The notes under the pieces were generated by a model. It did no database searches and was not told where the DNA came from. It saw only the letters and a list, made by a program, of their open reading frames with translations. 40,588 nt of DNA from Acidiphilium multivorum AIU301 (GTDB taxonomy: Bacteria; Pseudomonadota; Alphaproteobacteria; Acetobacterales; Acetobacteraceae), in NCBI RefSeq assembly GCF_000202835.1, contig NC_015188.1, forward strand, positions 1 to 40,588, given 5' to 3'. The position numbers were made by a program, and so were the translations under genes. Shown here in pieces: positions 33,176 through 40,577 of the stretch (the first letter of the stretch is position 1; every line of letters starts with the position of its first letter).

Positions 33176-33761
33176 CCCCGGACGCCAGGACGAGGATGCG
33201 GGCGTGGATGACGATGTCGACCCTGTTATCGATGAAAACCGGATCGGCGACGATGCCGAACGCCTTGCGGCGGACGGTGCCGGTAATCGTGAAATCATCG
33301 ATCGTATCACCGGTCGTGGGGTCCGTTGCGGTTTTGACGAGGTGAGCCGCGAGGATCACGGGTCGCGTTACGTCCCGCAGCGTGAGCTGCCCATGGACCG
33401 CGTAGTGGCCCGGTGCCGTGGCCGTGACGTTTCCGCTGGTAAACCGGATCTTGCCGTAGCGCGCGACATCGAAGAAATCCGGAGACCGGATCATCGCACT
33501 TTCCTGCGCCCAAGGTGTCACGACAGATGCTGTGGGGATGGTGACGCTCACCCTCGTGCTGGTCGGGTGTGCGGGATCGATTAGCAAGGTTGCATTGAAC
33601 TGCGCGAAATGGCCACGGGCACGGAAGAAGCCGAGCGTGCCGACGCTGAAGCGGATGGTGCTGTTGCTCTGGTTGAGGTGATAGAGTTCGGCGGCTCTGG
33701 CCGGTGTGAAGGCGCTGAGAGCGAGCAGCGTGACGGCGGTGAGTGAAGGCGCGCGATGCAT
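33168..33761 (-). CDS. YceI-family periplasmic protein
   Basis: The 197-residue protein begins MHRAPSLTAVTLLALSAFTP and has a likely signal-peptide cleavage after ARAA. The mature part is a YceI lipocalin-like barrel that binds isoprenoid lipids such as quinones in known members: YHLNQSNSTIRFSVGTLGFF, FNATLLIDPAHPTSTRVSVT, FFDVARYGKIRFTSGNV, HGQLTLRDVTRPVILAAHLV and a C-terminal VDIVIHARILVL. The start at 33761 is preferred because the signal peptide begins there. First gene of a two-gene operon with cytochrome b561; together they suggest quinone-linked periplasmic electron transfer. Confidence 0.9.
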   Translation of the reverse strand: MHRAPSLTAVTLLALSAFTPARAAELYHLNQSNSTIRFSVGTLGFFRARGHFAQFNATLLIDPAHPTSTRVSVTIPTASVVTPWAQESAMIRSPDFFDVARYGKIRFTSGNVTATAPGHYAVHGQLTLRDVTRPVILAAHLVKTATDPTTGDTIDDFTITGTVRRKAFGIVADPVFIDNRVDIVIHARILVLASGDG

Positions 33762-34151
33762 TCGGCGTGGGCTTCCGTCAACAAATACACCTCTCAAATG
33801 AGCCGGATACGGCGCCTGTAAAGATGCGTGGCGGGACGCGCGGGCAAATCCGTCCGTCACGCGACACTCTGTCGGCAGGGGGGGGTATCGAAATAATTAT
33901 AGACAATAGCAAAGGATATTGACGACAAATGACCGACTAATATAATAACAGCGGCAACAACAATTGAAATATCATAATATGAGACATTTATAAGATTATG
34001 AGAACGGCGGAAAATGCAATAATAGCATTCTGACAGTTTATGTTGAAATCTTCTTGATTTATGATAAAAAATTGGGAAATGGAATTTTAATTATGCAAAA
34101 ATAATAAAATATAAAATGTCAATATTTTTAAATAATTTAGGAATTTTTTCG
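33762..34151. other. AT-rich intergenic region
   Basis: From about 33890 the sequence becomes strongly AT-rich with no coding frame of note. It probably includes the promoter of the AT-rich orphan gene that follows and, on the other strand, that of yceI. A G-run (GGGGGGG at about 33879) marks the composition boundary. Confidence 0.5.
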
Positions 34152-34541
34152 ATGGAACAAATTGAAGAGTGGCTATTAACGACGTCTATCGTCTATGTTG
34201 TAAATGAAAACTTTTTAAGCAAAAGTCGTATTTTTGAAGTTGTAAATTATTTTTACCGAATTGGAATTCCAGAAATTATTATTATTGATGGATTTGGAGA
34301 TAATCCCGAATTATTTACAAAAAACAAATATTTTAGATATTTCTCTAAAGATAGTTCAATATCTGTAGATGATATAATAAAAGATCCAGAGAAGTATTGT
34401 GATATGAATAATATTGTTATTATTGCGAATGATCGTATATATTATCATTCAGGGTATATAAACAAAGAATATTTAGAAAAAATTATATATAATATGAATA
34501 ATATTTTTCAAAGTGACGATAAATATGTAGGTGTGAACTGA
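34152..34541 (+). CDS. Very AT-rich orphan protein
   Basis: From ATG 34152, preceded by TAGGAA about 10 nt upstream, 129 residues start MEQIEEWLLTTSIVYVVNEN and include IPEIIIIDGFGDNPELFTKN and NIVIIANDRIYYHSGYINKE. The pattern suggests an alpha/beta protein with an acidic loop after a hydrophobic strand (IIIIDGFGD). An in-frame ATG at 34116 lacks a ribosome binding site. Codon use is dominated by A/T-ending codons, unlike every neighbour. No family is recognised; acquisition from a low-GC source is likely. Confidence 0.5.
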   Translation: MEQIEEWLLTTSIVYVVNENFLSKSRIFEVVNYFYRIGIPEIIIIDGFGDNPELFTKNKYFRYFSKDSSISVDDIIKDPEKYCDMNNIVIIANDRIYYHSGYINKEYLEKIIYNMNNIFQSDDKYVGVN

Positions 34542-34545
34542 TATC

Positions 34546-35001
34546 TCACCGACGTAGAGCTTCATGCCGCTGGAAAAGGGATAATTTCGGCTTGGGGCCC
34601 ATACGTACGTCGAGGACCAGGATTCGCTCCCGGTCGAACTCAACCATGCCGCCAAGGACGGTCAGCATCAGCCGGCCGTGCGGGGCGGTGGCGTTGGCCC
34701 CGCCGTCCCCGAGGGATCTGAACTCGGCGCCCTTCTCGGCGATGGTCGCGAGGGTATTCAGCAGATCACAGGTTGAGCGGGCGGGACGGTTGAACCGGGT
34801 GATCAACAGGATATCGTCGGCCTCGAGCCTGTCGATCGTCTTCCGAAGCTGGATCCGGTCAGTGCTTCGCCGCGGGCCTCTCCTGGAAGACACTTCCAGC
34901 AGCCGGCGGCTTTCAGCTGGGCGATCTAAGCGGCCACGCTCTGCCGGTCGGTGGCCCTCTCGGAGCAACTGCTGCGCCCGGTCATGGCACATGTTCACTC
35001 C
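34546..35001 (-). pseudogene. Serine recombinase relic
   Basis: Minus-strand reading gives LEADDILLITRFNRPARSTC followed by DLLNTLATIAEKGAEFRSLG and HGRLMLTVLGGMVEFDRERI, the central part of a Tn3-type resolvase. The N-terminal portion lies in another frame with a TAG (TDRQSVAA, stop, IAQLKAAGC), and after RERI a stretch is deleted before VRMGPKPKLSLFQRHEALRR, where the HTH is lost. At least one frameshift, one nonsense codon and a 3' truncation are present. The ISAs1 element lies at its 5' side. Confidence 0.8.
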
Positions 35002-35153
35002 CCTCGATTCCCAGGGCTGTTCAATGCTGATTTCTGAGTTGGGGTGAGTCCGATGTGCAACATCGGGGAGAGAATTGATTTTTCGGGGAGCGCGGGGATT
35101 CCCGACCGGCGGGATTTGGGATTCTTGGGAAGGCAACCGATTCGGAGGTTGTC

Positions 35154-36292
35154 ATGGCCGCGTTCAGCTCGTTGCTCGATATACTGGCAGAGGTCCCCGA
35201 TCCGCGGCGCGCGGAAGGCAAGCTCTACAAGCTGCCGCATGTCCTGCTGTTCTCGATCCTGGCGATCATCAGCGGCTGCAATTCGTATCGCGGCATCGTC
35301 ACCTTCATCGACGTCCATCGCCGCCGGCTGAACCGCAGCTTCGGCCTGAAATGGCGCCGGGCGCCCTCGCACACGGCGATCCGCTACATCCTCCAGGGGC
35401 TCGACCCGGGCGCGGTGGAGGCCGCGTTCCGACGCCACGCGGCACTGCTGCAGGCGGCCAGGACCAAGCCCGGCACGGCCAGCATTGCGCTCGACGGCAA
35501 GACCCTGCGCGGCAGTTTCGACAGGTTCCATGACCGCACCGCGGCTCATGTGCTCAGCGCCTTCACCACCGACACCAAGCTGGTGCTCGCTCATGTCGAG
35601 ATCGGCGAGAAATCCAGCGAGATCCCCGCCGCCCAGGCGCTGCTCGCCGAACTGGGCATCGCCAAGGACACAATCGTCACCCTGGATGCCCTGCACTGCC
35701 AAAAAAAGCCTTCAACGTCGCCCAGGCGGGCAACATCAACCTCATCGTCCAGGTCAAGGACAATCAACCGACGCTGAAGCAGGCGATCCACCATATCGCC
35801 ACATCGAGCGCCCCATACGACGTCTTCCGGACCCGCGACCGCGGCCGCAATCGTGACGAAACCCGCACCGTCTCCGTCTTCGATCCCGCCAGCGCGCTCG
35901 CCGGCACCGAATGGCATCCCCTTGTCGCCGCCATCATTCAGGTCGAGCGCGCAATCGCCACCCGCAATCCCGAAACCGGCCTGCTCAAGCTGACATACGA
36001 CATTGCCTTCTACGTCGCCAACACATCGCTCACCGCCGCCATCGCCGCCAAGGCCATCCGCGCACATTGGGGCATCGAAAATTCCTCCCACTATGTCCGA
36101 GACGTCACCTTCGCCGAGGATCGATCCCGGATCCGAACCAACCCTGGCGTCATCGCCCGATTGCGCAGCTTCGCCTTCAACATCCTCATGAACAGCAAAG
36201 CCACCGCCAGCACCCTCAGCCAAGACCGCTACCGCGCAGCTCTCGCCGGACTCAAACACCTCCTCGCACTCATTACTATCCCAAAGCGTTGA
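35154..36292 (+). pseudogene. ISAs1-family transposase with frameshift at A7 run
   Basis: The first frame (35154-35777) encodes the family N-terminus (SLLDILAEVPDPRRAEGK, FSILAIISGCNSYRGI) and the first catalytic region IALDGKTLRGS, ending after TLDALHCQKK. The remainder is in the -1 frame: AFNVAQAGNINLIVQVKDNQ, a second catalytic part, RAHWGIENSSHYVRDVTFAE with the Glu, and a stop at 36290-36292. Reading across the run would restore a normal protein of about 380 residues. The break falls at CAA AAA AAG, a canonical -1 slippery heptamer (A AAA AAG), so this is either a one-base deletion or programmed frameshifting; the latter has not, to my knowledge, been typical of ISAs1. Confidence 0.8.
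35701..35708 (+). other. A AAA AAG slippery heptamer in transposase
   Basis: Seven As then G, phased so that codons read CAA AAA AAG in frame 0. Slipping back one base gives the frame of the transposase C-terminus. I did not identify a clear upstream Shine-Dalgarno-like stimulator or downstream stem. Confidence 0.5.
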
Positions 36293-36311
36293 ACAGCCCT
36301 GCCTCGATTCC

Positions 36312-36593
36312 TGAGCTTACGTTTTGCGAGCGTGCAATGATTTGCGCCGGCGCGATAGTCTGACAGGGTAGACTATTCAACTACTACTTAAGAATGAGGT
36401 ATGTATCGATGCTTTTCTGACTATTTTGATATCAGATGAACGAACGTCTAGCGACGCAACATATACAACCTAACATTTATTATGAAATAAATTACAATCC
36501 CGAGTATATAGCGAAATATTATTTTGTCGGAATCTCTTACGTCTCATAGGGCGAGATGGGATATCCGTTTGATTCTATTAATATTGCAAATAC
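36312..36593. other. AT-rich intergenic region, no gene seen
   Basis: Between the ISAs1 target duplication and the promoter candidate for the PEP-CTERM gene. No coding frame with support; it may hold upstream activator sites. Confidence 0.45.
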
Positions 36594-36607
36594 GGCACGA
36601 CTTTTGC
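36594..36607 (+). promoter_or_regulatory. Candidate sigma-54 promoter of the PEP-CTERM gene
   Basis: GGCACGACTTTTGC matches the -24/-12 consensus GGCACG-N4-TTGC exactly, with correct GG-to-GC spacing. Without IS1595 copy 3, transcription starting about 12 nt downstream would give a leader of about 70 nt before ATG 37776. PEP-CTERM genes are known to be controlled by the PrsK/PrsR two-component system with sigma-54. Confidence 0.6.
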
Positions 36608-36680
36608 CTGATTATTGAACGCACTTCACTGGATGAAGTGTCCGTGGTCATTCATGGCATGATTTCTCAAACGTTTGGAG

Positions 36681-37760
36681 CTTGCCTATCCGGTTGTTAC
36701 CCACACCCACTAAATGTAGGGTGTGTCCATTCCCCGGAATAAAGCTCGTCAAAGGTTGGTGCGGCTGCCCTACCCGCGATTCCGAGCAGCGAGCGGAACG
36801 CGTTGAAGGGATAGAGGCGCCGGTTGAACCGAAACGTGAATTCATTGAGGTAGGCTTGTAGATGTTTGGCGCTGACCCCGTGATGGATGCCGTTGATCCA
36901 GGTCTTCAGGTTGGTAAAGACCAAGTGGACGATCGGCAGGAATTCTTCTGCCACCTCCGGGTCGCCGCATTCGGCGATTGCATGGTGGTCGAACCCGCGC
37001 CTTCCGAGACCGGCATAGCCGCTCCAGTCGTCGGTAACGATCAGCGATCCGGGAGCAACGGCGTTTTCGACGAATCCGCAGAGCGAATTGGCGCTACGGT
37101 CGGGGACAACAGCGAGACGAACGCGTCCCGCGTAGCGACCGTCTTTCCGATTGTCGAGCTTGGTTCCCGGTTTCCGGTGGCGCACCTCCACGGCACAGGC
37201 GACGAGAACCTTGTGATGGACACCCCGTCCATCGCCTCGGGTTCGTCCTCCAACCCACGTTTCATCCACTTCGACGTGTTCTTGCGGCGTGTCGCCAATC
37301 TTGTCGCGCTCGGGGCGCACCATCCCGGCGCGCAGCTTATGAAGGATGCCGAAGGCGGTCTCGTAGCGCGACAGGCCGAGTTGCCGCTGAAATTGGACGG
37401 CCGACATTCCGGGCGTCTGGCTGGCGATCAAGTAAGCCGCCCAGAACCAAGTCGACAGCGGCGTGTGACTGCGTTCCATAACGGTCCCAGCCATCAGGCT
37501 TACGTCTTTGCGACAGGCCCGGCAGCGCAGAACGCCCGGGCGCGCCTCGAAACGGAACGGCTCGCCAACGACGCCGCACCTTGGGCAGGCGAACCCTCCA
37601 TTCCAGCGGGCGCTTTCGAGATAGGCGGCACAGGCCGCGTCGTTCGGGAAAATACGCTGGAATTCCGGCAGAGACTGCGGGAACGGCAGGTCTTCACGGG
37701 CCAGGACATCCATGCCCAACACTAGATCTAGTAGGTATGGGAGTCAACCGGATAGGCAAG
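36681..37760 (-). mobile_element. IS1595-family element, copy 3
   Basis: Same orientation and length as copy 1. Target duplication GTTTGGAG at 36673-36680 and 37761-37768. The duplicated target contains the GGAG ribosome binding site of the PEP-CTERM gene, so the gene keeps its RBS but is cut off from its promoter region. Confidence 0.95.
36697..37722 (-). CDS. IS1595-family transposase (copy 3)
   Basis: Translation identical to copies 1 and 2. Here it is transcribed away from the PEP-CTERM gene, so downstream expression would need an outward promoter in the element's 5' end. Confidence 0.93.
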   Translation of the reverse strand: MLGMDVLAREDLPFPQSLPEFQRIFPNDAACAAYLESARWNGGFACPRCGVVGEPFRFEARPGVLRCRACRKDVSLMAGTVMERSHTPLSTWFWAAYLIASQTPGMSAVQFQRQLGLSRYETAFGILHKLRAGMVRPERDKIGDTPQEHVEVDETWVGGRTRGDGRGVHHKVLVACAVEVRHRKPGTKLDNRKDGRYAGRVRLAVVPDRSANSLCGFVENAVAPGSLIVTDDWSGYAGLGRRGFDHHAIAECGDPEVAEEFLPIVHLVFTNLKTWINGIHHGVSAKHLQAYLNEFTFRFNRRLYPFNAFRSLLGIAGRAAAPTFDELYSGEWTHPTFSGCG

Positions 37761-37775
37761 GTTTGGAGATTGAAC

Positions 37776-38465
37776 ATGTCTAGCGTCCGCAAATATCTGT
37801 TACACGGAGCCGTAGTGCTCCTCGGCCTCACGGGAATAGCGCGGGCGGATATTTATAATCCGACCTGGCTAGTCACAGCCTGGACCACAACGAACGGTAA
37901 GATTGGCGGCACCAACTTTATAGGCGCTGCAAGCCAGCCTGTGCCACCAGCCGCAGATGCACTGGCTTCCTTCACATACTCAGGGCAGTTGAATTTCGAC
38001 AACACCAATAAACAGGGGCAGTCGAATACGTACGGCGACTTCTTTACGAATACCGGCAATATCTCAAATTTCAGCAGTCTGAGTAACCAGACCGAGTCTG
38101 CGTTCCTTAAAACCACGATGAGTGCGCCGGGAAGCTCGAATTATTCATATCTGGAGTTCTCGCTCCAAGGTCCCGCTACGAATATAGCTGCTGGCACATA
38201 CATCACGATCACCCACGACGATGGCGCCAGCAGCTATGCAAACGGTAAATCGGTAACGCTCTCGCCTGGCGAAACTCAAGCCGTCAGCGATACCGGCACA
38301 TTACCGGTGGGATCGATGACAAGTTTTGCTGTTGACTACGTTGAGGCGAACGGCGCGCCGGCAGTTCTCAAAGTGGACGTACCGGAACCGGGCAGTGTTC
38401 TGCTCCTCGGAACGGGATTGCTCGTTCTCGGTCTCGTCGTTCGGAGGCGGCAGAAAGCCCTCTGA
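37776..38465 (+). CDS. PEP-CTERM sorting-domain exported protein
   Basis: The 229-residue protein has an N-terminal signal peptide (MSSVRKYLLHGAVVLLGLTG, cleavage near ARA), a Ser/Thr/Asn-rich middle with many small polar residues, and the C-terminal tripartite signal VPEPGSVLLLGTGLLVLG followed by RRRQK, i.e. PEP motif, hydrophobic helix and basic tail. Such proteins are recognised by exosortase (XrtA/EpsH), cleaved, and usually associated with exopolysaccharide. No exosortase gene lies in this window, so the host must supply it. The start is fixed by the signal peptide and the GGAG 5-8 nt upstream. Likely silenced or misregulated by IS1595 copy 3. Confidence 0.9.
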   Translation: MSSVRKYLLHGAVVLLGLTGIARADIYNPTWLVTAWTTTNGKIGGTNFIGAASQPVPPAADALASFTYSGQLNFDNTNKQGQSNTYGDFFTNTGNISNFSSLSNQTESAFLKTTMSAPGSSNYSYLEFSLQGPATNIAAGTYITITHDDGASSYANGKSVTLSPGETQAVSDTGTLPVGSMTSFAVDYVEANGAPAVLKVDVPEPGSVLLLGTGLLVLGLVVRRRQKAL

Positions 38466-38490
38466 GACCCGCTGGTCGATCTTAACTGAT

Positions 38491-38514
38491 GCGGTCCCGC
38501 TCACCCGGGACCGC
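38491..38514 (+). terminator. Terminator hairpin after PEP-CTERM gene
   Basis: GCGGTCCCG (38491-38499) and CGGGACCGC (38506-38514) form a perfect 9-bp GC-rich stem, followed by CTTTC. It lies 25 bp after the stop. Confidence 0.65.
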
Positions 38515-38701
38515 CTTTCAATTGAAAAAAGCTATCAGCAGGAGGTTGCTTGACCTGGCCACGTCGGACCTCCGACGGTGAATCGGCTTCAACGTGGAGC
38601 CCTGGCTGGCAGGTGGCGCTCAATGATCCAAACAGCGTTTCCCCCTCCCCTCCCCCGCTGAGCGGCGTAGGTTTCCGTGATGGGGCTACTCGAATGAATT
38701 C
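38515..38701. other. Short intergenic, no gene
   Basis: C-rich tract (about 38640-38660) and no supported frame; it separates convergent PEP-CTERM and partition genes. Confidence 0.4.
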
Positions 38702-39061
38702 TTACTTGGCCAGTTCACGCTTGAGCGCGGCAATGGCCTTTTCAAACGTTTCTGCGGCCTTCCAACCGTTTTCCTGGGCGATGGCATAAAATGCATCGGC
38801 CGTTGCCGGGTCTGTCTTCACGCTGAAAACCTTGTTTCGGCCAGTACGGTATACCATGGGTCGACGCTTAGTAGACGATTGGTCGTCGGTAGCCTGTGTT
38901 GGCGCTACAGGTTCCGGCTCGCGACTCTGAAACCTGCCTTTGCTACTGACCTCGTCAATGGCGGCCGGAGCGGGACGCCTTTGCTTGCCGACCGCCGGCT
39001 TGAAGTCACTCACATCCAAGGGCGAGCGTGGGTCGTCGAATATGCTGGATCTCTGTCTCAC
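38702..39061 (-). CDS. Small partition partner of ParA
   Basis: The 119-residue protein starts at a GTG overlapping the parA stop (GTGA), so the two are co-translated. The N-terminal half is basic and unstructured (residues 1-70), and the C-terminal half (KVFSVKTDPATADAFYAIAQ, then ENGWKAAETFEKAIAALKRE) resembles the short DNA-binding stability/partitioning determinants that replace ParB beside ParA in many alphaproteobacterial plasmids. It should bind the repeats upstream of parA and stimulate the ParA ATPase. Exact family uncertain. Confidence 0.75.
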   Translation of the reverse strand: MRQRSSIFDDPRSPLDVSDFKPAVGKQRRPAPAAIDEVSSKGRFQSREPEPVAPTQATDDQSSTKRRPMVYRTGRNKVFSVKTDPATADAFYAIAQENGWKAAETFEKAIAALKRELAK

Positions 39062-39741
39062 GCGTTAACCTCCCCTCGATTTCGGCGAAGAAGACCAACG
39101 ACCTCTCTTGCGAAGGCCTGGGCGTTTTCTATCGCTGCCGGAATATTGCGGACATTTGCTGGGTCAAGAGCTTCCAGTGTTCCCCCGAAAGAAAACAGAG
39201 CACGATAGGCTTCCCTTTCATGAAGACGTGTCTTGAGAACGTGAACGCCGTTCTCAGCGAACTCGGCTTCTATGGCTGAAAGTGTACGCGGCCTGATTGC
39301 GGCGGAGGTGTTTGTAAAAATGACTGCTGCGGGAATGTGTAACCTGAAAGCTTCCTCTTGCTGTTTCACCTCCCGGATCGCGGCAACAGCCTCAACGGCA
39401 TCAAGTACGGATCCGCGCGTTGGAATGAGTACCAAGTCTGCGCGGCTCATTGCATAGGGCACCATCCGGGATGCCGTCCCCTCCAGATCAACCACGACAA
39501 AAGCTGCGCGCTCTGCCTCGCTGTCGATCACGCGGATGATAGTTTTTTCAGTCACATCATCGATTACACGCAAGGATTGCGGCTTGCCCGGCAAGCGGCT
39601 CCACCTGGCCACAGGCTTGTTCGGATCAGCATCTATGATCGTGATTTCTGCCCCTGCTGCGGCCAGCTCAGTGGCAAGGATGACGGCGGATGTGCTCTTT
39701 CCGGCGCCACCTTTTGGTGATGCAAAGACAATGGTTGGCAT
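39058..39741 (-). CDS. parA: ParA-family partition ATPase
   Basis: Moves plasmid copies apart by ATP-driven nucleoid binding. The 227-residue protein has the deviant Walker A SPKGGAGKST (Lys10 and Lys15), TIIDADPNKPVARW, VVVDLEGTASRMVPYA as Walker B and PTRGSVLDAVEAVAAI. It lacks the N-terminal HTH of type Ia ParA, so it is type Ib and autoregulation is expected to fall to the partner protein. Start ATG 39741, just downstream of the dyad repeats. Complete, with normal length. Confidence 0.93.
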   Translation of the reverse strand: MPTIVFASPKGGAGKSTSAVILATELAAAGAEITIIDADPNKPVARWSRLPGKPQSLRVIDDVTEKTIIRVIDSEAERAAFVVVDLEGTASRMVPYAMSRADLVLIPTRGSVLDAVEAVAAIREVKQQEEAFRLHIPAAVIFTNTSAAIRPRTLSAIEAEFAENGVHVLKTRLHEREAYRALFSFGGTLEALDPANVRNIPAAIENAQAFAREVVGLLRRNRGEVNA

Positions 39742-39753
39742 AAACGACCCCAG

Positions 39754-39871
39754 AAAATCTACGGAAAGTAGACGGTAAGTCTACGGTATACCTTAGGTAG
39801 ACGGTAGACTTACCGTCTATGACCGTCAATGGTAGACCGAAAGGTGACATTTAGTTGACCTAAGGTAGACT
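39754..39871. promoter_or_regulatory. TAGACGGTA repeats: putative parS and par operator
   Basis: TAGACGGTA occurs at 39769-39777 and 39798-39806, and inverted as TACCGTCTA at 39811-39819; the last two make a perfect 9-bp dyad with a 4-bp spacer. Partial copies (GGTAGAC, CTACGGTA) fill the space and extend to about 39870. Position directly before parA fits a centromere and operator bound by the small partner. Confidence 0.75.
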
Positions 39872-40162
39872 TTTTGGCGCTGCAGTTGTGATCCTCATGC
39901 TGTGCTCCTTTGATTCTCGAAGGACCTTGAACTTTGCCGTCGTTTGGATTCCAGACGCTACAACTGCGATTTGATCCCAGCGAGCCTTGATCTATGCGCC
40001 ACCTGATTCTCGCCCGTCCGAATCGCCGGGGAGGGGGGCGGCAAGTCTCTGGCCGACATTTCTTCACCCGAAAGAGTCGGCTGGCGGCAAAGATTTCAGC
40101 GCCTAAGACCGGAAATTTCTCACGAATCGCTGGACAAGACCGCTCATCAGAGCGAGAGTCCG
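39872..40162. other. Intergenic between par and RHH gene
   Basis: Contains scattered TGATTCTCG/GGATTC-like motifs (for example 39911, 40003) that might be weak iterons, but no clear array. A frame open from 39994 into the RHH gene lacks coding character upstream of 40192. Promoters for both flanking genes should lie here. Confidence 0.4.
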
Positions 40163-40176
40163 AGTCTCTAGAGACT
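40163..40176. promoter_or_regulatory. Palindromic operator before RHH regulator
   Basis: AGTCTCTAGAGACT is a perfect 14-bp palindrome, flanked by TCCGA on the left and TCGGA on the right as an outer inverted repeat. It lies 15 bp before the ATG of a ribbon-helix-helix gene, the expected site for autoregulation. Confidence 0.6.
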
Positions 40177-40191
40177 GATTCGGATTCGCCG

Positions 40192-40404
40192 ATGAATCAC
40201 GCTGACACCAAGACCGACGATCGCAACGCCCGCCACCGCCAGCGCATTCGCGCTTCCGGTGCCCGCGAGGTGTTGTTCCAGTTGCCGGAAGAGACACTTG
40301 CACTCATCGACGACATCAAGAAACGCCAGCGCCTGCCAAGCCGCAGTCAGGCGCTCCTGCAACTCATTGAACGCGGAAAGGAGGCTATCCAGAAATCCGC
40401 CTAG
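40192..40404 (+). CDS. Ribbon-helix-helix regulator, possible copy control
   Basis: The 70-residue protein from ATG 40192 has a basic N-terminus and an RHH core: the strand REVLFQLPEETLALIDDIKK followed by RQRLPSRSQALLQLIERGKE. Such CopG/Arc-like proteins repress plasmid replication or partition genes. It is encoded directly upstream of repC (across the joined ends), with a terminator in between. The position suggests copy-number or partition control; the target operon is not shown by the sequence. Confidence 0.75.
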   Translation: MNHADTKTDDRNARHRQRIRASGAREVLFQLPEETLALIDDIKKRQRLPSRSQALLQLIERGKEAIQKSA

Positions 40405-40411
40405 ACATGCA

Positions 40412-40437
40412 AAAGCCCGCCTTGCCGGGCGGGCTTT
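40412..40437 (+). terminator. Strong intrinsic terminator after RHH gene
   Basis: AAAGCCCGCC (40412-40421), loop TTGCCG, GGCGGGCTTT (40428-40437): a 10-bp perfect stem with A/T flanks, usable in both directions. It insulates repC from the RHH gene. Confidence 0.85.
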
Positions 40438-40577
40438 GCGTAAACTCGTGACGGGCCTCATCGGCGACCGTTCGTGAAGGGCTGTTCCCGAACATAGTCG
40501 TTGAGAGCTTTTTTGCCAAGCGGAAATTGCCGTTTCTGCTGAGGGGAGAGCTTTGCCTGTCGCGATCCAGCCACAAC
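40438..40577. other. repC leader, possible countertranscribed RNA locus
   Basis: Directly upstream of repC on the circle. GAGAGCTTT occurs twice (40503-40511 and 40546-40554), one followed by a T-run, and a GAAA/TTTC dyad lies between. RepC genes are typically controlled by a small antisense RNA encoded in this position, but I cannot delimit one. Confidence 0.35.

Larger units (their letters stand above)
35012..36301 (+). mobile_element. ISAs1-family element
   Basis: 1,290 bp. Inverted ends CAGGGCTGTTCAA(T/C)GC and a perfect 10-bp target duplication CCTCGATTCC at 35002-35011 and 36302-36311, the size range expected for ISAs1. It is inserted just upstream of, or in, the decayed recombinase gene. 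Confidence 0.92.
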
